Positions 32,491 to 43,173 of a stretch of DNA of 64,000 nt are shown piece by piece. Positions within the stretch are counted from its first letter, which is position 1. Every line of letters starts with the position of its first letter. Below the pieces are notes generated by a model. It ran no database searches. It saw only the letters and a program-made list of their open reading frames with translations, and was not told the origin of the DNA. The DNA is from Acanthaster planci (Eukaryota; Echinodermata; Asteroidea; Valvatida; Acanthasteridae): contig NW_019091561.1 in the NCBI RefSeq assembly GCF_001949145.1, forward strand, positions 299,554 to 363,553. The letters are read 5' to 3'. A program made the translations under genes and the position numbers.

Positions 32491-34439
32491 AAGAACGTAT
32501 AAAATGTGGGAAGTCAGTACATCAAAGGGGCAACTTGAGCGTTTTCTAAGAGGAAGGAAAAAATCTTATCGGACCAAGCACTGTTGACACTTATTTAGCC
32601 AAGACTCAAGAACAGCTTGTATGAATGTTTTTCACATCTTTGCTGTGACTTTGTTGTGACCCTTCTCGCACGCGCAGGAACGGCCATTTAACATAACAAT
32701 ATCAATATCAACTCATGCAAGGGAACGGGCAGGAACGCATTCGGAAATGCTCTTCGGAACAGGGGTGAACGGGAGGGTGTGCAGAACGGAAGGCAATGCA
32801 TGCAGACGCGTTCGAACGGTCACTGTATTTTTGATCCCGTCCCTTACCTGCCTGAGCATCGCATCACCAGGGCACTTGTTCAATATTTTTATCTCAACTT
32901 CTTGAGACTGCCCCTCATGTTTCTATTGCATGTGTTTGTGCAACGTCGACGACTTCCCCCTCCTTCCTTATGGGGGTCCCCCGCATCGTGGCTCATCGAG
33001 GGAAATACAATGCACGTCAGATTGTTCTTCAAGGACACATTCAAGCATTTGCACCTGACGAGGGGCGGGAGACACCTGAAAATTTGTATTTAAGTAAGTT
33101 CCCACAGGGTGATATGGCTTTAAGAGAGGTAAATAAGGTGTCAGGAGAATCCCTGTACAAGGTCAGGAACATAGTAAAGTGTATCAAACTTTGCACATGT
33201 TTTGAGTAAACTTTGTACACTTTTTTCCCCTCTATGAAAAAGAAACTTGACAAGTGGGAAATTTTTTCATACATTTTTCACAAGTGGGAAAATTTTTCAC
33301 AGGCATTTTTTCACAATTGGGAAATTGGACTGTGAATGTGAATTCTTTTCACAATTTTTCCCAGTCATTTTCACATGGTTAAGTTTCAGTTGCAATGTTT
33401 TGTATGTAGTGACTGTGTAAGTTGACTGAACTGGAATCCTACTGTCTGCAAAACACTTACTGATGTTTATCATAGTGCACGAGAAACTTTAGCCTGTGTC
33501 TGTCAAATTCCCGCTAGAAAATGCCCCTTCATTGTTTGCTAGAAAACCCCTATGCAAACTTTGCTTTAACAATGTGAAACAAGTGGTGGTCAATGGGTTG
33601 TTTGCATAAATTTCTCCTGTTTAAACCTACGGGAGGAACAGTGGCTCCAGGTGGACCTCCCGGACACAAATGACATCTAGCGAACCACAAGGCAAAATTG
33701 GTTAAGAATTAAACAACATGGATAATCTTCCTTATTCCAACACCCATTCAATTGGTGGTGATGCGATGGAGGTGGATAACTTGACAGTTACATTTTTCTG
33801 TGCTGTGTTTCCCACAAAGGGTTGTGACAAAGTGACATCAAGCTGTACTTACCCCCCCCCAACAGAGTCAGTAGAGTAAGAAGCCTTCTCATTGCCTAAA
33901 GGTTTGATGTGACCTAAGCTCTCCTTGGCTCAAATCTCCTTACTTGATCGGTTGATCAGTGTGCATAAATTAAGTACTGGATCTTGATTACAATCCTGTG
34001 GGTTTTTTTTTAAGAGAGTATAACAAAATTTTTATCAAATTTCATAACTGATGCTGAAAGCTTTTAAAATTTCTACACTAACATGAAGAGTTTTCCCATC
34101 TGTTGAGCTGACACTGTGCAGAATTCTGCATTTTCCAATCAATCTGCCATGTCACTTGTCCCAAACCAAACTTCACACAACCACATACTAGTTGCTAAAA
34201 AGTGCATCGCTTCCAAAGTATCAATTCCCGGTGGGAATAAACCCTACAGTAAATAGAAGAGCTTTTGTGTCATAACATGCAGTGTCCTGTTTGTAATGTA
34301 TAAATTTATGCACACAACCCTATACCTTACCCAGAATAACCACTCTACTGAATATTCATGAAAAAGTTTCCAGTCCTGCCCTTGATTGGCTGTTCCCGAT
34401 CAACTCAGGATCCTGTGTTCACACAAAGTTTGCAGTGGC
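32491..34439. other. No gene recognised (PHM intron)
   Basis: A small cluster of TTTTTCACAAGTGGGAAA words lies at 33245-33370 (three to four degenerate copies). ORFs at 32779-33209 lack motifs. Confidence 0.45.
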
Positions 34440-35338
34440 AATAGACCCCTTCACTAACAAATTCATAATTATGCACGCATGCGCACAAATGGCCTTGGCG
34501 GCAAGAATTGTGAGCAGGCCATTGAAAATATGACTTCAATGATCATTCTCTCTCAGGTTTTCTGACTTTGTTCATTTTTTTCTTGAGAAAATCTCTTTAA
34601 ATCTTTAAACTTTCTATTAGTTTCTAAATGAAGTAGAATTTTTAGTAAAAAGATTTTAAAATCATAATTTTTCCTGTGCGCACAAGATCATCATTTCTTA
34701 GTATGGCCCCCTTCCATCTTGGAGCCAACCAGTGCATTTGTAAAAATACGTTCTGATGTTCAATCTACCTCCATGGTTCAATGTACATGTACTGGTATGG
34801 AACCCATTCGATTTGCTGCTTTTTGGACTTTTTGAAATGTGAAGAACTAGATCTCTTTCTCTTTGGAATCTGCATTTTGTCTTGAATAACCCCAAACACA
34901 ACAACTGGATACCATTTCTTTCGATAGTACTCCAAGCTATGACCAAATTCAATGGTAAGGTATGTACATGTACGTAGAGTAAAAATGTACATTTAACATC
35001 GGTATGTGTTTTTGCAAAATGCAAAGGTTGACTCCAAAAACACTAACGATGTAGTTTATACAACTTATGATGGAATGGGGCCACACTAAGAAACAACGAT
35101 CTCGAGCACACAGGAAAAATAACGATTTTAAAATCTTTTAACAGAGCAGTAAAAATTCAACTTAAATAAGAAACTATTAGAAAAACGATTTAATGGGATT
35201 TTCTGAACAAAGTCAGAAAACCTGAGAGAAAATTATCATCGAAGTCGCACCCCTGTACATTTTCAATGGCTCTCTCACACTCCTTGCTGCCAAGGCCATG
35301 AGTGCATAATTATGGATTTATTAGTGAAGAGGTCTATT
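34440..35338. mobile_element. DNA element with long (about 275-bp) terminal inverted repeats
   Basis: Left arm 34440-34718 starts AATAGACCCCTTCACTAA; right arm 35069-35338 ends TTAGTGAAGAGGTCTATT. The arms match along their length through CATAATTATGCAC, GGCCTTGGC(G/A)GCAAG, CTCTCAGGTTTTCTGACTTT, GATTTTAAAATC and TTCTTAGT(A/G)TGGCCCC. The 350-bp centre carries a short basic ORF on the minus strand. I could not define a target duplication, so the superfamily is open. Confidence 0.85.
34765..34992 (-). CDS. Hypothetical basic ORF inside the long-TIR element
   Basis: Not recognised. The 75-codon frame has an aromatic stretch (HSLEYYRKKWYPVVVFGV) followed by a strongly basic segment (PKRKRSSSSHFKKSKKQQ) and an aromatic end (EWVPYQYMYIEPWR). 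It is the only coding-like content between the arms. It may be an exon remnant of a transposase, a captured host exon, or chance. The KRKR segment resembles a nuclear localisation signal, which is only suggestive. Confidence 0.22.
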   Translation of the reverse strand: MYIFTLRTCTYLTIEFGHSLEYYRKKWYPVVVFGVIQDKMQIPKRKRSSSSHFKKSKKQQIEWVPYQYMYIEPWR

Positions 35339-35515
35339 TGTGCAGTAAGTCTCCACAGGTGGAACCAAGGCTAGGCATGCATGTACTGTGTATTACTCAA
35401 AGCAGTGTGTAGTACTGTATGTACACTGGTATTTCAACAGTGAGGATGCTAATTAAGGTGGGTCATTCCCAATGCAAATAATTCTACACTGTACTTATTA
35501 AGCTTGATGTGCAGG

Positions 35516-35794
35516 GGTCGAAATTAACGGTGGTCCACTGGCCCGGGGCCACCAAAACCAGAAGCAGAACTATTTTGGGGGCCTTAAAAAGTGTATTTAA
35601 GTCCAGCCAGGCTGCCCAATTAGCTGTTTTGGTAGAGAAGTTCACAACTGATGCAAATGGGCATGTGTGGTGGGCCTGATTGATTTCAGTACATGTACTC
35701 AACCCGCGGGCCACCAAATTTTCACAAGGGCCAGTGTGGTGCACTTGCCACTGGCCCTGCGGGCCACCAAGAAATTGAAGTTAATTTTGACCGC
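35516..35794. mobile_element. MITE with GGTC(A/G)AAATTAAC ends
   Basis: Left end GGGTCGAAATTAACGGTGG; right end read inward CGGTCAAAATTAACTTC, then CTTGGTGGCCCGC. Both ends carry GGCC(A/C)CC-rich subterminal sequence (GGCCCGGGGCCACC and GCGGGCCACC repeated). No ORF of note in about 280 bp. Confidence 0.68.
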
Positions 35795-36306
35795 TAATTT
35801 ATGCTATAAATTGTGGGTTTTAAGGTTAAATCCACAGGTCTTGTTCCACCCATATATCTGATTTACAATACTGAGAATTTACAAATTCTGAGAATGAAGT
35901 ATTTTATCATTTAAATGATGAAATGTCTTGTTCTTATGGTTTTATGAGTTTTATGTACAATTGTTGACTCAGGGCAATAATACAAATTATCTGTTACATT
36001 TCCTTTTGTGTGGGGTGTATACAACAGGGACTTTTTCTAAAGGACTGTCCAATTTTTTATTACCAATTGTTTTTTGCAATGTTATCTTATTGTTTTTTTT
36101 TCAAATTCGTATCATTTCTACCGTATTTATTTTTATGGTTTTATATCTTTTCATGTACAATTTTTGCCCCATGGCAATATTACAATTTTTTTTTCCAAGC
36201 TTACCAAAAACTTGTAAGGCTGTAACATGGTCATCATTCTTTTTTGCCACATTTGATTCTTACTTTGTTTCAGAATGACACTGAGAAGCATTTGCACATT
36301 ACTTAC
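35795..36306. other. No gene recognised (PHM intron)
   Basis: T-rich sequence downstream of PHM exon C. Two related phrases (TTTTATGAGTTTTATGTACAA near 35940 and TTTATATCTTTTCATGTACAA near 36140) suggest an old local duplication. Confidence 0.45.
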
Positions 36307-36410
36307 CCTGCATGCGTAATGGTTTGCCTTGACTGGGAGTTATAAGTACACCGTGCTGCCAGGATATCACCACTTCTGATTTCATAGACATGATCCATAG
36401 GATAGAAAGC
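36307..36410 (-). CDS. PAM: PAM, PHM-domain exon C
   Basis: A 104-bp minus-strand exon with TTTATAG acceptor above 36410 and GTAAGT donor below 36307. It starts in phase 0 and reads AFYPMDHVYEIRSGDILAAR then CTYNSQSRQTITHA, leaving two bases (GG) that complete Gly with the first base of exon D. It corresponds to the AFYPxxHxxxxxxGDxLAARC block of PHM; the Cys of AARC forms a disulfide with the Cys of EMC (exon D) in known PHM structures. Exons B and D join to it without a frame problem. Flanking introns are about 15.9 kb and 18.4 kb. Confidence 0.94.
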
Positions 36411-37194
36411 CTATAAATAGAATTAAAAAAGTTTCTATTGCAACAGTATACTCAGAGACCTTACCAATGCAAAGTATGCAGAATGTAAATAGCGTGACCT
36501 GGTAAATATTTCTTAGTATAAAATCTAGAAAAAGACTTTGATTTTAAAAGTTTCTTCCTTGATAATTCAAGAACCAAATGAAAACTCAAGTTCATATTTT
36601 GTTATACTATAGTGCATGTTTATGAGTGCAATTGCACAAAAAAATCATTAGATGACAGATTCAGAGTTCTTTTTCACAAGGTAAAGTCGATGGAATGGAA
36701 CATTTAATATGTCAACAAATGATATTATTTTTATGAATTGCATGAATGTGAAACATTTTTGTTTTATGCAATGCCTCAGAAAATCATTTGTAAATTTATG
36801 TTCGGATATAGGTTTCTTTGTGTCTGTATTAATTTGACAACCAACTGAAGTTTCAAGAGAAGTGTTATCCTCACCATCAGTTCAGATATTTCCTCATCTG
36901 ACAGAAGACAAATGGTACCAGTATTCTGCATTTACTGTATCGCACACAGTTGTGTGTATTTGTGTGATGACATAACGATACTCCTATTGCATGTAAGCAT
37001 GCAACACAATATTTTCTCTGGGTGTGAGGAGCTATGACTGTGCCTATTACACATACGAAGAGTATGAAAGTACAATAAATGGGTATAACCAACAGTCCCT
37101 TACTAATCAAACCAAGTAATTCAAAATTCATGATTAGCGGTCGAGCAATTTACTCAGGTTGTATTAAATCTGGACCACATAATGATGGATGCTT
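36411..37194. other. No gene recognised (PHM intron)
   Basis: AT-rich; nothing diagnostic. Confidence 0.45.
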
Positions 37195-37286
37195 CTTAAT
37201 TACATATAACAGGTTTGCCCTTACCCAACGTATATTAATAAGCACTGTATGCTCAGTGCCTGTCCGAGAGCTTGCGAAAAAACCTC
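37195..37286 (+). repeat. Near-palindromic dispersed repeat R3, copy 1
   Basis: About 90 bp, highly similar to the reverse complement of 63660-63752. The core GCCCTTACCCAACGTATATT continues AATAAGCACTG, TATGCTCAGTGC and CTGTCCGAGAGCTTGCGAAAA. AAGCACTG and CAGTGCTT form an inverted pair around GTATGCT-like sequence. It lies next to the second assembly gap. Confidence 0.85.
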
Positions 37287-37292
37287 ACAAGC

Positions 37293-38071
37293 NNNNNNNN
37301 NNNNNNNNNNNNNNNNNNNNNNNNNNNNNNNNNNNNNNNNNNNNNNNNNNNNNNNNNNNNNNNNNNNNNNNNNNNNNNNNNNNNNNNNNNNNNNNNNNNN
37401 NNNNNNNNNNNNNNNNNNNNNNNNNNNNNNNNNNNNNNNNNNNNNNNNNNNNNNNNNNNNNNNNNNNNNNNNNNNNNNNNNNNNNNNNNNNNNNNNNNNN
37501 NNNNNNNNNNNNNNNNNNNNNNNNNNNNNNNNNNNNNNNNNNNNNNNNNNNNNNNNNNNNNNNNNNNNNNNNNNNNNNNNNNNNNNNNNNNNNNNNNNNN
37601 NNNNNNNNNNNNNNNNNNNNNNNNNNNNNNNNNNNNNNNNNNNNNNNNNNNNNNNNNNNNNNNNNNNNNNNNNNNNNNNNNNNNNNNNNNNNNNNNNNNN
37701 NNNNNNNNNNNNNNNNNNNNNNNNNNNNNNNNNNNNNNNNNNNNNNNNNNNNNNNNNNNNNNNNNNNNNNNNNNNNNNNNNNNNNNNNNNNNNNNNNNNN
37801 NNNNNNNNNNNNNNNNNNNNNNNNNNNNNNNNNNNNNNNNNNNNNNNNNNNNNNNNNNNNNNNNNNNNNNNNNNNNNNNNNNNNNNNNNNNNNNNNNNNN
37901 NNNNNNNNNNNNNNNNNNNNNNNNNNNNNNNNNNNNNNNNNNNNNNNNNNNNNNNNNNNNNNNNNNNNNNNNNNNNNNNNNNNNNNNNNNNNNNNNNNNN
38001 NNNNNNNNNNNNNNNNNNNNNNNNNNNNNNNNNNNNNNNNNNNNNNNNNNNNNNNNNNNNNNNNNNNNNNN
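37293..38071. other. Assembly gap
   Basis: Run of n. Bordered by repeat R3 on the left and by a tRNA-derived SINE head on the right. Confidence 1.
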
Positions 38072-38114
38072 CTAGTGCAGATGTCTTAGCCACTCGACCA
38101 CCGAGCTTGCCGGG
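38072..38114 (-). mobile_element. tRNA-derived SINE head (Ser/Leu-like), cut by the gap
   Basis: On the minus strand GCTCGGTGGTCGAGTGGCTA then AGACATCTGC. This resembles the D-arm and A box of class II tRNAs (GGTGGyCGAGTGGyTAAG). The B box would lie in the gap. Without it I cannot tell a SINE from a tRNA pseudogene. Confidence 0.5.
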
Positions 38115-38600
38115 GTCGGCTGGCCGGTCCGAGTCAAATGAAGGAGCGGGTACCGCGAACTATTTACAACTTATACAATGTGCAAAAAGTAAAATGAATT
38201 CCAAATGCAGATGAAAACCCCGGAATCCAAACTCATCCAACTGCTTCCTAATGGTTTATAAAATGAATATGTACCTGTAGAAAATCAACCTCGATTTCAA
38301 GACTTCCCTATTTAAGAAACATAATCAACAATTTAGCAGATATACATTTACTTGACTTACCACTATGAACTTTAAAATGTAACTCACATTTTTTATATAA
38401 GATGGGTTGCAGTCAGATAGGTTTAGAAAGTGTTATATACCAGCAGTGCTACAAAACATTTACATTTGAGGAAGGTTATTGAAGTATTAATTCAGTTTCA
38501 TTAATTCCATCCACATATATACATGCAAACAAATGTCATGGCCAGTGGCTCACCACTCAGTCCTATTCTTGCCAACATATTTGTGAGCTGTCATGAAAAT
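38115..38600. other. No gene recognised (PHM intron)
   Basis: AT-rich; nothing diagnostic. Confidence 0.45.
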
Positions 38601-38844
38601 CTCTCCCCACCTAATGTGGGTTGATTCTACTACTGCATACCTACCAGATACCAATGATATGCATTATTTCCTAGTCCATTTGTTATTAAATTCTCGATCA
38701 CCCTACAGTACGCCCTCACCCGCTTGACCCCATGAATCGTCCTCTTTTTTTGTAGCGCAAGAGTGCAGAGGCTGCTTAGGGAGGGTAGTTGGTAATCTGG
38801 TAGGTATGCAGTAGTAGACTCAACCCACATTAGATGGGGAGAGA
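38601..38844. repeat. Foldback unit at the 3' side of a DIRS copy (copy 1)
   Basis: Left arm CTCTCCCCACCTAATGTGGG then TTGATTCTACTACTGCATACCTACCAGAT; right arm is its near-complement ending in ...TAGACTCAACCCACATTAGATGGGGAGAG. Arms are about 50 bp with a loop of about 145 bp. A homologous unit is at 42892-43173. Both sit on the downstream side of minus-strand DIRS remnants, as expected for an internal complementary region plus terminal repeat. Confidence 0.82.
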
Positions 38845-40190
38845 ATTTAATGCCTGCACCTGTGTAAATGACCAATACATATGCAGAGTAACACCGAACC
38901 TGAGGATGGTGGGAACACCACCAACACCCTAGTCATGACGAAAAAGGAAAATGGAACGATGAGGGCAAACAAATGTATACTCTCATCATGTTAATGCACA
39001 ACAACAAATGGAGAACACATTTAAGCTCAGCATAAGAATTGCCTAAGAGCACCCTCTTGCAGGGTGAAAGACGGCTGGCAGTGAACCCACTATGATGTCA
39101 ACCTGAGAACTGACAGTCCCCCTCAAAACATCACTCCCAATTTATATCTGGAAGCTGGTCGATAGAGTCTAGTGGATGTGATGAACAATTAGGTGACTGG
39201 CTCTCATACGTCCTTCTCCAGCTGAGACACTAACAGCTTACATTCCTACTGGCAACAGCAAGTAGGAATGTAAGCTTCATACTGAGGTGAAAGAGGAAAG
39301 AGGGAAGCTTGACACGCTGGTTCAAAGGGAGGTTCAGTTTGTAGCTGGAGAACATTGCCCGAACACCACAAGAGAGTAAGTCGTTTGGATGGAAGGCATT
39401 CAGTGAACATTTCTCTCGGAGATGGTGAACCATCAAATTGTTAGGAATCACAGAGCCACAAAGGATCGCTGCTATTGCTAGTTCCAAAACATGGTTACAA
39501 GGAAACTGGAGTTGATGAGGTGCATAAAACGTCCATCACTAGCGAAAGAGGCACTTTGGTCAGATCTGTGGAGTGCCCGTCACACCATCAATCAAAATGT
39601 TGTACCCAGCTGTTGTAGATTCTCCTAATGGATTGAAGTCGGCCTCTGGCAGCCAAGGCCGAAGCAGTGTGAAAAGGCCTGCCTACTAAAAAGATCGTTA
39701 AGTTACATTAAGTGTAGACAGACAGGTCCGCGGTCGAAAGAGTAAGACCGGACCCTGACACTGAAGTAGCAGGATATCGATCAGGAGTCTGACTAGCCTT
39801 TCCCAAAAAGGACTGGGGGTCAATGTTGTATCCTAACACAGGACATTCATCAAAACTAACCCTGAGGCACAGGCCCAAGGATTGACGTAGTCCAGGAAAA
39901 ATGTCTCAGGAATTACTCAAACATAGATAAAACGGCTTTCTGATACAGAACCCTCAGTCCAACTGCAGTGAAGCCTCGACAAAGGGGAGGGTTCTCTCTG
40001 CATACACAACATAGGATACTCCGATAAGAGGGAGAGAGAAGTGAAATAACAGGAAACCATGAGAAAGACTCCAAGTAGCTATATAAACCTGGTGAGTATT
40101 TCGAGCAAATGAGGAGTTACCGCCAAAAGACCAAGTCAAATAAAAGTTTGTCCTAGTGGCAATGCATGACTCCAGAAAAAAATGAAGAAT
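38845..40190 (-). mobile_element. Decayed DIRS-like element, recombinase part
   Basis: Minus-strand 39487-39230 includes LSMKLTFLLAVASRN, matching the LxLKTxFLLAxASARR block at the start of the tyrosine-recombinase catalytic domain, where the first catalytic Arg lies. Sequence at 40020-40190 matches 21832-22000 of the other DIRS remnant. Next to the foldback, 38880-38920 (ATGCAGAGTAACACCGAACC then TGAGGATGGTGG) is like 43210-43250. Numerous stops; non-functional. Confidence 0.62.
39235..39276. repeat. Perfect 16-bp inverted repeat with 10-base loop
   Basis: AGCTTACATTCCTACT, loop GGCAACAGCA, AGTAGGAATGTAAGCT. It lies within the recombinase remnant (KLTFLLAVASRN), so it may be a local copying event rather than a regulatory hairpin. 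Confidence 0.85.
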
Positions 40191-40364
40191 GACTAAAAAA
40201 TAAATCTTGTCTTACATCTGATGTAGGGTCAAAGACAGGTCCATCTGTCATCAGAAAATCAAAAAATAAAAATGAAGCATCTGTAGTCATGAGATTACTC
40301 TAAGAGGATGAAAACCATCTCAGTGCTGCCCAACGGAAGCAGAGTATAAACATTTACTCAAGAC

Positions 40365-40636
40365 ACATATGTTTCAGCGGGACAATTAGTTTATGCGTAT
40401 GTGCGTCAAATTGTTTCATGCCCATGTGAACTGAAGATGGCTGTCCAGTGATCACAGTTTTGAGCTGTGATCACTGTATTGGGTGTCATCATCTCTGAAT
40501 TGACATGTTTTGTTTTTTCTTTGTGACTGAAATGAATTTGAGACCTTCCAATTTAATTTGTGAAAGTGTAACTTCAAAACAACAAATATCTCTCACCGCA
40601 TTTTAGATTTGATCAGCAACACCTACTGCAAATGTA
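40365..40636 (+). repeat. Dispersed repeat R2, copy 2
   Basis: Co-linear with 10489-10759. Contains an extra palindromic duplication, TGATCACAGTTTTGAGCTGTGATCA (40450-40474), absent from copy 1. Confidence 0.8.
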
Positions 40637-40639
40637 TGT

Positions 40640-42480
40640 AGGGACATGGCACTTTACGTGCAGAATATGCAGCACACTCACTGTTTAAGACATAAAATTG
40701 GGAAAGACATGATTATTGAAAACACCAACTTGTGCGTACTAGGGTCATATGCTTACGAGCCACTAATTAGTCCCTAAAGATTTGTTTGGAATACTCTATC
40801 GGAGTAATCTTTTTGATAAGCATTATCGAGAAGAATGACCAGTACTCTAAAAGCAAATTTATGTTTTTAGTCTAACTTTTAGGGCGACGATCACTGATCA
40901 ATGTGCAAAAGATAGTTTGAGTGGCGGAAGAGTTACACCTTGGCCAATTCACGCACGTACGTCCTAACAGCCTCTTTGGCAGTGCGTGCTCTTGGCCGTC
41001 GCCGGTGAGACCTTCTCTCCTAAAATGATTCCATTTGATGCTGCTTCTTGCTGGTGTTTCATTATGTTCACATAACCAGCTGATGCATTATTATTTGTAG
41101 ATTACCCTGGTTGGGTTAGTGTGCATGAACAGGTCATTTTAGAAATGGAACGTGGACTATATAAGTTTGCAAACTTCCAACTAATGGTCTTGCAGTTGAA
41201 TCATGCATGACGTGTATGTTGTATTAGCGACCATGCTGTCACTGTTCATGTATTATAATTATGTCACTTCTCGCCCACTGTATACATGATAGGTTAAACG
41301 TGCTGTGTGTAGCACGTGTGTATGGGGTGGCCAAACACTGCCTGCGTTCTGTAGGCTGTGTTGCTTGTGGTATATATGGGCCAAATACATGAACCTCTAT
41401 CTCACTGTTTGCCAATAGCACATGCGTATGTCAGATCGGATCACATCACATCACAATTACATACACAGACTTTGTTGTGTTTTTAATCTTGTAGACCTCA
41501 TATTCATACAACTGGGAGCACTTGACTTAACCTTTTTGATGAAACTCTACCCCATATGATATCAGGGTAAGCTGGTGAATGTTAAACATCAAATTGTGTG
41601 CTATATTCATGTATTTCACCCTCTTTGAGATACAATTACCAGGATATACAAAGATTTATTCTTATTGTGTGCCCATCTACATTTACATATACTATAATTT
41701 TGTAAATGTTCAAAAAACTTATTGTAACTGAGCTTATATTCAGCACACAATAAATACATTTATTGACTATTTGTCTTTATGGATAGGGTTTTTTGGGGGA
41801 ACTGTAAAATAATCAATCAAAAATCAACAGGATTAAACAATATTGGGAGACAGGGACACTGAGTGATTTTGTGTGTATCTCTCCAAGTGCCCTTCCCCTT
41901 ATCCACCTCATTGGTAGATCGAACAGCAACTGAGGTTGGCCTCTCCTACCATTTCACTTGGCGTCACAGACAGGATCCAGGGGAACTAGACGATACAATA
42001 GCACCAAGATACATTTTCATATTTGTCCTGAAGAAAACCTCTGATATAAATATAGTCGTGAGTGGTGTATAATTTATGAGATAATTATTCTCCTTGATTT
42101 AAGTTCTCAAACCTTGATGGCATACATATAATTATAAAGCCTTGCTTGAAGTAAAAGTTTTATAGATGACCTCTGGTGGTACAAAGTCAGTAGGAAAAAA
42201 AAAACAGCCTCGTCTGTATTGCACAAGCATAAAGTGGGAGGTAAATGATGTTATTATTATACCCCTTCCAACTTTAACGCCCGAAGCGAGTGTGCCATTG
42301 TTACTTTTGCCGAGTATAGCTCAAGTAAATCTCGGCTTAGCGTTTTGAAAGAGGGCGTGGTCGAAACTCGGCAGAAAAGTCAGGACGCACCTCTGTCCAA
42401 TATGGGGTGGACAATCAGAAGTTACTGTCAGAACTCTTCGAAGGACAGTAACAGCTTCAGGCAGCTGTTCACTGCCTTGT
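40640..42480. other. No gene recognised (PHM intron)
   Basis: AT-rich. ORFs at 41863-42348 have no motif. Nothing else supported. Confidence 0.45.
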
Positions 42481-42496
42481 CCAGCAGCAGACCCAG

Positions 42497-42781
42497 ATGA
42501 GCATGCAATTGCAGAATGATTCTGACTCTGTGCAGTCCTATGCTGTTAGACCACCGACTCTGGAGCGCAAGAAGAGCTACCAGAGTCAGGTTACTTGCAC
42601 ATTCTGTCACAAGCAGGGTCACTCTGAAGAAAAGTGCAATGCTAAGAAATGCATGGAGGGCGCCAGTAACAAAGAAAATACCGCAGAGAAAACTCCCCCC
42701 TTCGGGAAATGCCCTGCCTCCGTCATAAAGGGCACTATGACAGAAAGGGGTTCATGTGCCCACCAGTCAGTCAGATCTTGA
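42497..42781 (+). pseudogene. Gag fragment with a CCHC zinc knuckle
   Basis: The plus-strand ORF contains CTFCHKQGHSEEKC (42596-42637), an exact CX2CX4HX4C retroviral-type zinc knuckle that binds nucleic acid, preceded by a Gln-rich helix-like stretch (about 42480-42510). No protease or RT follows; a foldback unit begins at 42892. It could belong to an LTR element or to the gag of a DIRS-type element; orientation is opposite to the adjacent DIRS remnant. Confidence 0.68.
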
Positions 42782-42891
42782 GCCAGAGAGCACTGATTGT
42801 GAAGACATTACAGAAGATTCTGCCATAGATGTGGATAGGATGATGAACAAGGACGACCATGGAAAACTCCTTTCAAAAAGTCCTGCCAAAA

Positions 42892-43173
42892 TTCTCCCCC
42901 ACAGTAGTGTGGGTCGAGTGTCCCAGAGAATACTTAACCCAACAGTCACTACGTATGAAAATTTCCCATGCACGTATAGCTATTCACTGAAAAGACTTGA
43001 TCATCCATGGTGCCCCTTGACCTCCCACTACGCACTGCAGTCATGCCGCCATGTTCGCCCTTCTTTTCGAAAGCGACTAGGAATGTCACAGCCAAGTGGG
43101 GAGGTCGGGCGGGAGAGAGCTGTTTGGGTAGGTATTCTCTAGTAGACTCAACCCACACTACTGTGGGGGAGAA
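42892..43173. repeat. Foldback unit at the 3' side of a DIRS copy (copy 2)
   Basis: Left arm TTCTCCCCCACAGTAGTGTG then GGTCGAGTGTCCCAGAGAATACTTA; right arm TAGGTATTCTCTAGTAGACT then CAACCCACACTACTGTGGGGGAGAA. The arms are complementary over about 50 bp with a loop of about 180 bp. Similar to 38601-38844 in both arms and parts of the loop. Confidence 0.82.

Noticed and set aside
31385-32502. Overlapping ORFs of up to 200 codons rich in Phe, Ser and His
   Set aside because: They are produced by the tandem 116-bp pyrimidine-rich array; the sequence is repetitive and has no protein family signature.
33240-33375. A regulatory tandem array of TTTTTCACAAGTGGGAAA
   Set aside because: Only a few degenerate copies in T-rich DNA; no support for function.
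38072-38114. A tRNA-Ser/Leu gene
   Set aside because: Only the D-arm/A-box half is visible and the rest is in the gap; a SINE is as likely.
37079-38214. Long ORFs of 267-336 codons on both strands
   Set aside because: They consist almost entirely of undetermined bases in the assembly gap.
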